Shown: positions 26,561 through 34,174 of the stretch, one piece after another
How the letters are laid out: every line of letters begins with the position of its first letter
Position numbering within the stretch: position 1 is the first letter of the stretch
NCBI GenBank assembly: GCA_963844325.1
Contig: CAWJNV010000002.1
Location: 5,332,001-5,396,000 of the forward strand
Direction of reading: 5' to 3'
DNA from: CADCTQ01 sp963844325
GTDB taxonomy: Bacteria; Bacteroidota; Bacteroidia; Cytophagales; 172606-1
Length of the DNA: 64,000 bases
The notes under the pieces: model-generated
What the model saw: the letters and a program-made list of their open reading frames with translations, nothing else
What the model was told of the DNA's origin: nothing
Databases searched by the model: none
Position numbers and translations under genes: made by a program

Positions 26561-29500
26561 ATGGAACTCACCCCTGATCTATCTACGCCAGCCCTGGTGC
26601 CGGCTACCTTTCCCGCCTGGGAAGCGCTGCAATCGGCCTGCGGCTACGCCGAATTTGACCCGCAAGGCCGCATCCTGCACATCAACCCGGTACTGCTCGG
26701 GCTGCTGGGCTACACGCCGGAGGAACTGGCGGGCAAACCCCGGAAGACCCTGCTGGCCGCGGCCGGGAGCGAAGGCAGTGATTTCAAAGCGCTGTGGAAC
26801 AGCCCGGAAGGAGGAGGCTCCCGGCAGTCGGTGCAAGGGCACGTTACCAAGGCCGGGGCCATCGTACTGCTGTCGAGCACCTTCCTGCCCGTTGCCGACG
26901 CGAAAGGGCAACTGGTGAAAGTGGCGCAACTGGCTACCGACATCACCGGGCTGGGGCAGGCCGGCCAGGAGGTGGAGCGGTTGACGGAGGAGTCGCGGCA
27001 GCGGGAGGAAAAGCTGCGCCAGACGCTGGAAGAAATCCAGGTGACGCGCGAGGCTGTGGAACGGGAAATGCAGAAGAACCGGGCTACCCTCGACGGGTGC
27101 GTGGACGCCGTCATTACGCTCAACCGGCAGGGCATCGTTGAGTACTTCAACCCGGCGGCCGAAAAGCTCTGGGGCTACGCCTCGGCGGAGATGCTGGGCA
27201 AGACCATTCGCGACCTGGCCCCCGAAGCCGAAATGCGGGCCCACGACCAGGGCTTCGAACGCTACAACCGCACCGGCGAAAAGAAAGTGATCGGCATCGG
27301 GCGGGAGGTAAAAATCCAGACCCGGGACGGCCGGACGGTGGACGTGCTGCTGACGCTGAGCGAAGTGAAGCTGGGCGAGGAACTCTTTTTTACCGCCTTC
27401 ATCAAAGACATCTCCCGGCAGAAGGCGCAGGACGAAGCCCTTAAAAAGAACCTGGAGGAAATGGCCCGCAGCCAGATCGAACTCACCGGGCAGATGGCGG
27501 CCCTCAACAACGCGGCCATCGTGTCGGAGGTAGATACGAAAGGCTACATCCTGGCCGTCAACGGGGAATTCTGCCGCCTCGCCAAGTACACCCGCGAGGA
27601 GCTGATCGGCCAGAAGCAGAGCATCGTGCGCCACCCCGACATGCCGGCAGATTTGTTCAAGGACCTGTGGGCCACCATTGTAAAGGGCAACGTGTGGAAA
27701 GGCGAAATTAAGAACCGGGCCAAAGACGGCACGCACTACTGGGTAGCGGCCACCATCACCCCCGTGCTCGACGAAGAAGGCAAGCCCGTCAAGTACATCG
27801 GGGTGCGCTACGACATCACCGAACGCAAAGACCAGGAGGAGAAGATCAACGACATGCTCCGGGAAGCCCAGTCGCAGGGCGAAATGATGAAGGCCCAGGA
27901 AGAGGAACTGCGCCAGAATATGGAGGAGATGAGCGCCACCCAGGAAGAGATGCGGCGCAAAGACGTGCAGATGACCGGCCAGCTCAACGCCATCAACGCC
28001 TCCTACGCCTACATCGAGTTCGACCAGGGCGGGCACGTACTCACGGCCAACGACCTGTTCCTGCAATTGATGGGCTATACGCTCGAAGAGATTATGGGCA
28101 AGCACCACCGCATTTTCGTGGACAATGACTACGCCCGTACCCCGCAGTACGGGGAGTTCTGGCGGCAGCTCAACGCCGGGCAGGCCCAGCAGGGCGAGTT
28201 CAAACGCATCCAGCGGGGCGGCCGCGAGGTGTGGCTGGTGGCAGCCTACACGCCCGTGTTCAACGACGCCGGCGAAATTGTCAAGATCATCAAGCTGGCC
28301 AGCGACGTTACCGCCCAGAAAATGCAAAGCGCCGATTACCAGGGCCAGATCAACGCCGTAGGCAAGTCCAACGCCGTTATCGAATTCAACCTGGACGGCA
28401 CGGTACTGACTGCCAACAAGAACTTCCTCCGGTGCGTCGGCTATTCGCTGGAGGAAATCAAAGGGCAGCACCACCGCCTGTTCGTGGATGCGGCCTACGC
28501 CGGCAGCGCCGAGTACCGGGCCTTCTGGGAAAAACTCCGGCGGGGCGAATACGACGCGGCTACCTACCGGCGGCTGGGCAAGAACGGCAAGGAGGTATTC
28601 ATCCAGGCCACCTACAATCCCATCCTGGACCTCAACGGCAAGCCCTTCAAGGTGGTCAAGTTTGCCACCGACGTCACCGGCTTCACCGTCGGCTTCCAGG
28701 CTGCCAACCAGTTCATTGACGACCTTAAGAAGGGCAACCTCGGGGCGACCATGCAGTTGAACGGCGTGAAGCTGGAGGGCGACATTGCCAAAGTGAACCG
28801 TGACCTGGAAGACCTGCGCGACACCATCAAAGGCATTGTGACGGAAGTGAACCGGGTAGTAAACCTGGCCGGCACGGAAGGCCAGCTCCGCGAACGGCTC
28901 AAGCTGGCCGGCGTAGACGGTGCGTGGAAGGACCTGGGCGAATCACTTAATCAACTGCTCAAGAGCATTTCCGAGCCGGTGCTGGAGATCAACCGCATCG
29001 TCACGGCCATGTCAATGGGCGACCTTACGCAGACCTTCTCCATGAGGGCTACCGGCGACCTGTCTGATCTGTCCAATGCCCTCAACATTGCCATCCGCAA
29101 CCTCAACAAGCTCATCCGGGGCATCGAAGAAAACGCCTTTACGGTAGCCAGTTCTTCGGCGCAGATGCTTGAGCGGGCCGAGAGCATGAAGAAGAGCACC
29201 ACCGAAGTAGCTGCCGCCATTACCCAGATGGCCGAAGGCGCCCAGGAGCAAGCCCTGCGCACCGACGAATCGTCCAAGCTGGTGGAAGACATCCTGCGGT
29301 CGTCCAACGACATGGGCGGCAAGGCCGACATCATCACCAAGGCCGCCGAGAAGGGTCAGAACAGTTGCAACGACGGCCTGCGCATCATCCGGGCGGTAGT
29401 GGAAAACATGCACGAGATCAACCGGTCGGCCGACACTACCTCTACGTCCATCGACGTGCTCACCAACCGTTCCGAGGAGATTTCCCGCACGCTGAACGTA

Positions 29501-30040
29501 ATCACCGACATTGCTTCGCAAACGAACCTGTTGGCCCTCAACGCTGCTATTGAAGCCGCCCGGGCCGGTGACGCGGGTCGTGGCTTTGCCGTGGTGGCCG
29601 ACGAAATCCGCAAGCTGGCCGAAGATTCGCGCCGCTCGGCCGTGGAGATTGAACGCGTGGTGAAGGACGTGCAGAAGGATACGGCCGGGGCCACCAAGGC
29701 CATCGACAAGATGAAAACCAACGTGGAGAGCGGCACCAAAGCCACCAAAGAAGCCGAAAACGTATTCGAAAGCATCCACGCCTCCAGCATGGAAACGCTC
29801 CAACTCTCCCGGCAGGTGCTCTCGGCCACCGGGGAACAGCAGAGCAGCATCGGTGTGGTGGTCAAAAACATTGAGAAGATTGTGGTGGTAGCCGAAGAAA
29901 CCGCTTCCGGCACGCAGGAAGTAGCCTCCTCCTCCCGCGAACTCAACAAGTCGATGGACGAAGTGGCCCTGACGGGTAAAAACCTGGCGAAGGTCGCCGA
30001 CCAGCTCAAGGGCAACGTTTCGCAGTTCAAACTCTCCTGA
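26561..30040 (+). CDS. Soluble methyl-accepting chemotaxis receptor with five PAS domains
   Basis: A 1159-residue protein without membrane segments. Five PAS domains span about residues 20-700, the last three of the Aer-like type (KYTREELIGQKQSIVRHPDM; GYTLEEIMGKHHRIFVD; GYSLEEIKGQHHRLFVD). A HAMP-like region follows (about 760-860: VTAMSMGDLTQTF), then the coiled-coil MCP signalling domain with the conserved tip (ASQTNLLALNAAIEAARAGD, about residue 985-1005). By family it would control a CheA kinase through CheW; CheW and CheY follow directly, but no CheA is present. PAS3-5 are tandem duplicates. Likely a cytoplasmic redox or small-molecule sensor. Confidence 0.93.
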   Translation: MELTPDLSTPALVPATFPAWEALQSACGYAEFDPQGRILHINPVLLGLLGYTPEELAGKPRKTLLAAAGSEGSDFKALWNSPEGGGSRQSVQGHVTKAGAIVLLSSTFLPVADAKGQLVKVAQLATDITGLGQAGQEVERLTEESRQREEKLRQTLEEIQVTREAVEREMQKNRATLDGCVDAVITLNRQGIVEYFNPAAEKLWGYASAEMLGKTIRDLAPEAEMRAHDQGFERYNRTGEKKVIGIGREVKIQTRDGRTVDVLLTLSEVKLGEELFFTAFIKDISRQKAQDEALKKNLEEMARSQIELTGQMAALNNAAIVSEVDTKGYILAVNGEFCRLAKYTREELIGQKQSIVRHPDMPADLFKDLWATIVKGNVWKGEIKNRAKDGTHYWVAATITPVLDEEGKPVKYIGVRYDITERKDQEEKINDMLREAQSQGEMMKAQEEELRQNMEEMSATQEEMRRKDVQMTGQLNAINASYAYIEFDQGGHVLTANDLFLQLMGYTLEEIMGKHHRIFVDNDYARTPQYGEFWRQLNAGQAQQGEFKRIQRGGREVWLVAAYTPVFNDAGEIVKIIKLASDVTAQKMQSADYQGQINAVGKSNAVIEFNLDGTVLTANKNFLRCVGYSLEEIKGQHHRLFVDAAYAGSAEYRAFWEKLRRGEYDAATYRRLGKNGKEVFIQATYNPILDLNGKPFKVVKFATDVTGFTVGFQAANQFIDDLKKGNLGATMQLNGVKLEGDIAKVNRDLEDLRDTIKGIVTEVNRVVNLAGTEGQLRERLKLAGVDGAWKDLGESLNQLLKSISEPVLEINRIVTAMSMGDLTQTFSMRATGDLSDLSNALNIAIRNLNKLIRGIEENAFTVASSSAQMLERAESMKKSTTEVAAAITQMAEGAQEQALRTDESSKLVEDILRSSNDMGGKADIITKAAEKGQNSCNDGLRIIRAVVENMHEINRSADTTSTSIDVLTNRSEEISRTLNVITDIASQTNLLALNAAIEAARAGDAGRGFAVVADEIRKLAEDSRRSAVEIERVVKDVQKDTAGATKAIDKMKTNVESGTKATKEAENVFESIHASSMETLQLSRQVLSATGEQQSSIGVVVKNIEKIVVVAEETASGTQEVASSSRELNKSMDEVALTGKNLAKVADQLKGNVSQFKLS

Positions 30041-30137
30041 TGCCCCGGGATTGCCGGTGCCGGGGACAACAGTTGCCCTTCCGGTACCGGCAAGGCCCGT
30101 CAGCGATGTTCCTTCAACCCATAATTGGTAAAAACGC

Positions 30138-30674
30138 ATGGACCCATTACCCAATGATATTCCGGCCCGTAACACCGACTCCGTCCGCCGGCAAACCCGC
30201 AGCAGCTACCAGCTCATCGTGTTCCGGCTGGGCGGCCAGGAGTACGCCCTGGTTATCGACCAGATCAAGGAAGTGGTAATTACCCCCAAGGTATCCCGCA
30301 TTCCGCTTACCCCTCCTTACATCAAAGGCGTAGCCAACGTGCGGGGCAACATCCTGGCCATCCTCGACCTGGAAGAACGCTTCGGGCTGGCTCCCGCGGA
30401 GGAAGCCGAAACGCACCGCCCGCACAACTATACGCTGGTCGTCGCCAGTGAAGAAATGCGGATGGGAATCCTGGTGCGGGAAGTACCCAATACGCTTACC
30501 GTCAAGGAAGCCGACATTGACCTCTCCCCGGACCTGGTGGGTGACGGCAGCGCCGGCAATGGCTACATCTCGGGGATTGTCCGCTCGGGCAGCCGCCTCA
30601 TCATTCTCATCGACGTGTTCAAGGTCATTGCCAAAGAACAGGTCAGCCCTTTCCTGCCGGCCACCGTGGCCTGA
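30138..30674 (+). CDS. cheW: CheW-like adaptor
   Basis: A 178-residue protein with a single CheW domain (about 20-165): YQLIVFRLGGQEYALVIDQI, VVITPKVSRIPLTPPYIKGV, NVRGNILAILDLEERFG, and a closing GIVRSGSRLIILIDV. CheW couples chemoreceptors to CheA. It sits 97 bp after the chemoreceptor and 32 bp before the CheY gene, so the three form a cassette. The missing CheA means it must partner with a kinase encoded elsewhere, or possibly one of the PAS kinases beside it. Confidence 0.93.
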   Translation: MDPLPNDIPARNTDSVRRQTRSSYQLIVFRLGGQEYALVIDQIKEVVITPKVSRIPLTPPYIKGVANVRGNILAILDLEERFGLAPAEEAETHRPHNYTLVVASEEMRMGILVREVPNTLTVKEADIDLSPDLVGDGSAGNGYISGIVRSGSRLIILIDVFKVIAKEQVSPFLPATVA

Positions 30675-30706
30675 GGCGTTTACATTTCATTTTTATTCCT
30701 ATTCCA

Positions 30707-31078
30707 ATGCCTAAAAAAGTGCTGGTGGTTGATGACTCCCTCTACATGAGGGCGCTCATCAAGGACACCCTTACCGAAGCAGGATACGACATCATCGGCA
30801 CGGCGGCCGACGGAGAAGCGGCCATTGACCTGGCTTTTGCGCTTCAGCCCGACATCATTACGCTCGACAACATCCTGCCCGACATGCTGGGCACCGACGT
30901 GCTGAGACTGCTGAAAGAAGAGGGTCTGCCTTCGAAGATTGTAATGATCAGCGGCGTAGGCCAGGAGGCAGTCGTACAAGAGGGGCTCCGTCTGGGGGCG
31001 GTCGCTTACCTGGTAAAGCCGTTCACCACGGAACAACTGCTGGCTGCCCTGGGCAAGGCCAGCCAATCACCCGAGTAG
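30707..31078 (+). CDS. CheY-like response regulator
   Basis: A 123-residue receiver: VLVVDDSLYMRALIKDTL, phosphoacceptor D54 in IITLDNILPDMLG, switch MISGVG and K in AYLVKPF. The opening SLYMRALIK wording is typical of chemotaxis CheY proteins rather than transcription regulators. It follows cheW at 32 bp and ends 47 bp before a PAS kinase. By analogy it carries the output of the chemoreceptor. No FliM-like target is visible here, as expected for gliding or twitching bacteria. Confidence 0.92.
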   Translation: MPKKVLVVDDSLYMRALIKDTLTEAGYDIIGTAADGEAAIDLAFALQPDIITLDNILPDMLGTDVLRLLKEEGLPSKIVMISGVGQEAVVQEGLRLGAVAYLVKPFTTEQLLAALGKASQSPE

Positions 31079-31125
31079 TTGACCGTTTGGTTTGACCACT
31101 CGTAGCCGGCACAAATGAAACGTCC

Positions 31126-34100
31126 ATGAAAAGCGTAAAAAACAATAGTTACGGCCCCCAAACAGAGAGCCGGCCGGGCAGCAAGCGCAGCTGTTACGCT
31201 TTTACCAGCCTGTTCGACCAGTGTTCGGACGCAGTCCTGATCGTGGCGTCGGGCGGACAGATACGGTACGTGAATCCAGCCTTAGCCCGGCAGTTGAATT
31301 GGCCCGCGGGAGAAATGGTCGGCAAACCCATCACGCACTTCCTGTACCCGTCCGAGGGCAACGAATGGGAGTTGTTGCAAAAGGCCAAAGCCCCGACCGA
31401 GGGGGATGCCGGGGCCCGTTTACACCTTTGCCGGGCATCCGGCGAGCCAATGGCGTTTGGCTTGCGTGGTATGCTGCGGAGGCCTGCTTCCGGCGATGTG
31501 ATTTTGCTGGCAAAGCCCCGAAATACCCTTGAGTACACGGACTGGGAGGAGAAGCTGCAACGCTCCGAATCCAACGTACAGGCCCTGCTGGACACGTCTC
31601 CCCAGGCGTACTTCATGCTCGGCAAGTCTTACGAGATTCTCAAGTGGAATGCCGTCGGGGAAAAGTACATCCGGATGATCTGGGGTCAAACGGTACGGGA
31701 AGGCGACAGCATGCTCCTGTATTCCAACCCGGCCGATGAGCCGGACTTTAAGAAAGGTTTCGCCCTGGCGCTGGGCGGGGAGATCGTACGGCTCGAAAAA
31801 TCCATCACCTACCCCAGCGGCATCCAGATCTGGTACCAGGTGGAATACCTGCCCATCCGCAACCGGCAGGGGCAGGTATACGCCGTTGCCTTCTCGGCCG
31901 TGGACATTACCACCCGCAAGCAGAACGAACTGGCCCTCCGCAAGCTTTCCCTGGTAGCCGAGCAGACCGATAATGCCGTCATCATTACTGACCGGGCCGG
32001 CGTGACCCAATGGGTGAATGAGGGTTTTACCCGCATTACCGGCTATGCACCGGCCGAAGCACTCGGCAGGACGCCGGGATCACTCCTGCAAGGCCCCCTC
32101 ACCGACCCGGGTGTGATTGCGTTCATGCACGAGCGGATTCTCGCCGGGGAGGGCTTTAAGACGGAGATCATCAACTACCACAAGAACGGCACCCCTTACT
32201 GGCTGTCCTTGTCCATTTCCCCGGTCCGCGACGAAGCCGGCGGGGTGACCGGCTTCATTGCCATCGAATCGGACGTTACCGAGCGGAAAAAGCTGGAGGA
32301 GGAAACCCGGCAATACCTGGCTACGCTGCAAGCTGTACAAGAGAGTACGCACGACATCATTTTTGCCCTCGACTGCCACTACCGCTACCTCTCCTTCAAT
32401 TCGGTACACGCCCGCACCATGCAGGAAGTGTTCGGGGTAATGATCCGCATCGGGATGAACGCCCTGGAGGTTCTGGAAAGAGGGCCGGATTGGGAAAGGG
32501 AGAAAATACGCCTGGACCGCGCCCTGGCCGGGGAGCAGTACACCGTGGAGGACGTATTCGGCGACAATGCCCTCGAACGGCGCTACTACGAAGTTTCCTA
32601 TAACCCCATCCGCAACACGAACGGAAAAATACAGGGCGTTGCCATCTTCAGCCAGGATATTACCGGCCGCAAAAAGATCGAAGGGGAGAAAGAACACTTG
32701 CTGCGCGAACTGGGCAACTACAAGAACGTGCTCGACGCCAGTGCCCTCATCTCCATCACCAACGCCGGGGGCAAGATTACCTACGTCAACGACCTGTTCT
32801 GCAAAACCACCGGCTACCGTCCCGAAGAACTGCTGGGTGGCAGCCACCGCCTGTTCAATTCCGGTTATCACCCGAAAAGCTTTTTCGAACAGATGTGGGC
32901 CACCATCCTGGCCGGCAAGCTCTGGCGGGGCGAGATTTGCAACCTTGCCAAAAGCGGAAAGGTATTCTGGGTGGACACGATCATTTACCCGGTCATGGAT
33001 GACGGCCGCACGGTTACCCGCTTCATCTGCACCCGCTACGAAATCACGAAGCGGAAGCTGAGCGAAGAAAGGATCCGCAAGAGTGAGGTTGCCCTCAAAG
33101 AAGCGCAGGCCGTAGCCCGGATCGGCAGTTGGGAATACGGCGTAACGACGCAGACGACCATCTGGTCGGACGAGGTATACCACATCCTGGACCTGGAGAA
33201 GGCCCGGGGCGTGCCGTCCTGGTCCGGGACCCTGGCGCTTTGCCACCCGGAGGACGCCGACGCGTACGGGCAACTCGTTACCCGGGCCATCCGGGAAGGT
33301 GCTGCCTATCATACCGACATCCGCATCGTTACCCCCCGCGGGCAGGAGAAATACGTCAACATCATTGGACGGCCCCAGAAAGGGAAAACCGGCGAAGTCG
33401 TAAAGCTGTCGGGCACGGTCATGGACATCGATGCCCGCAAAAGGTCGGAGAAAAAGCTGGAGGCCCAGAATGAGCAGTTGCTCAAGATCAACCAGGAACT
33501 CGACCGGTTCGTGTACAGCGCCGGCCACGACCTGCGGGCCCCCCTCATGTCGATGCTCGGCCTCACCGACATTGTCGGGGAGGAGGAAGATAAAAACCAG
33601 CGGGATCATTACCTGGCCCTCATGCGCCGCAGCATCCACAAGCTCGACCATTTCATCCAGGACATCATTCACTTTTCCCGCAACCAACGCACGGCCGTGG
33701 CCCGGGAACCGGTGGACCTGGTCGGGGTGATTGATGAAGTTTGGGAAGGATTGCAGTACCTGACGGGCGGGCAAACGATCCGGCTGGAAAAAACCGTATC
33801 GCAGGAAACCGTTCTCTACGCCGATGCCAAACGGCTGACGGTCATCTTCAACAACCTGCTTTCCAACGCCATCCGGTACCGCAATCCCGAGCAGCCGGAA
33901 CCAGTCATCCGCGTTGAGGGGGTAGTCAACCACCGGGAAGCGAGAATCTGCGTGGCCGACAACGGCATCGGCATCGAAGCGGCGCACCTCGACAAAATTT
34001 TCGGGATGTTTTACCGGGCCACCGAAAGCAGCTCGGGATCGGGCCTGGGGCTCTACATTGTGAAAGAAACGGTGGAGGCACTGGAAGGCACCATCGCGGT

Positions 34101-34170
34101 TTCTTCTGCGTCAGGCGCCGGCGCCGCGTTCACGGTGGTAATCCCCAATCGTCATACTCCATCCGCGTAA
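31126..34170 (+). CDS. Soluble PAS histidine kinase with about six PAS domains
   Basis: A 1014-residue protein without membrane helices. About six PAS domains: 25-130 (SDAVLIVASGGQIRYVNPAL), 150-260, 268-390 (AVIITDRAGVTQWVNEGF, LOV-like but with LGRTPGSLLQG and no photoactive Cys), 400-515, 525-640 and 655-765. Then HisKA (YSAGHDLRAPLMSM, His about 800) and HATPase (VADNGIGIEAAHLDK, GSGLGLYIV). The third PAS is nearly the same as the tenth PAS of the kinase at 11350, showing domain exchange within the island. It follows the CheY gene closely and ends 4 bp before the next kinase. Confidence 0.92.
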   Translation: MKSVKNNSYGPQTESRPGSKRSCYAFTSLFDQCSDAVLIVASGGQIRYVNPALARQLNWPAGEMVGKPITHFLYPSEGNEWELLQKAKAPTEGDAGARLHLCRASGEPMAFGLRGMLRRPASGDVILLAKPRNTLEYTDWEEKLQRSESNVQALLDTSPQAYFMLGKSYEILKWNAVGEKYIRMIWGQTVREGDSMLLYSNPADEPDFKKGFALALGGEIVRLEKSITYPSGIQIWYQVEYLPIRNRQGQVYAVAFSAVDITTRKQNELALRKLSLVAEQTDNAVIITDRAGVTQWVNEGFTRITGYAPAEALGRTPGSLLQGPLTDPGVIAFMHERILAGEGFKTEIINYHKNGTPYWLSLSISPVRDEAGGVTGFIAIESDVTERKKLEEETRQYLATLQAVQESTHDIIFALDCHYRYLSFNSVHARTMQEVFGVMIRIGMNALEVLERGPDWEREKIRLDRALAGEQYTVEDVFGDNALERRYYEVSYNPIRNTNGKIQGVAIFSQDITGRKKIEGEKEHLLRELGNYKNVLDASALISITNAGGKITYVNDLFCKTTGYRPEELLGGSHRLFNSGYHPKSFFEQMWATILAGKLWRGEICNLAKSGKVFWVDTIIYPVMDDGRTVTRFICTRYEITKRKLSEERIRKSEVALKEAQAVARIGSWEYGVTTQTTIWSDEVYHILDLEKARGVPSWSGTLALCHPEDADAYGQLVTRAIREGAAYHTDIRIVTPRGQEKYVNIIGRPQKGKTGEVVKLSGTVMDIDARKRSEKKLEAQNEQLLKINQELDRFVYSAGHDLRAPLMSMLGLTDIVGEEEDKNQRDHYLALMRRSIHKLDHFIQDIIHFSRNQRTAVAREPVDLVGVIDEVWEGLQYLTGGQTIRLEKTVSQETVLYADAKRLTVIFNNLLSNAIRYRNPEQPEPVIRVEGVVNHREARICVADNGIGIEAAHLDKIFGMFYRATESSSGSGLGLYIVKETVEALEGTIAVSSASGAGAAFTVVIPNRHTPSA

Positions 34171-34174
34171 CCCA

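Noticed and set aside
24766..28474. Long leftward frames opposite the kinase and chemoreceptor genes
   Set aside because: They are antisense shadows with low-complexity His/Leu/Val-rich composition, while the opposite strand encodes full, conserved domains.
32080..33987. 635-residue leftward frame opposite a PAS kinase
   Set aside because: Same reason: antisense of a conserved kinase, with no recognisable motif.
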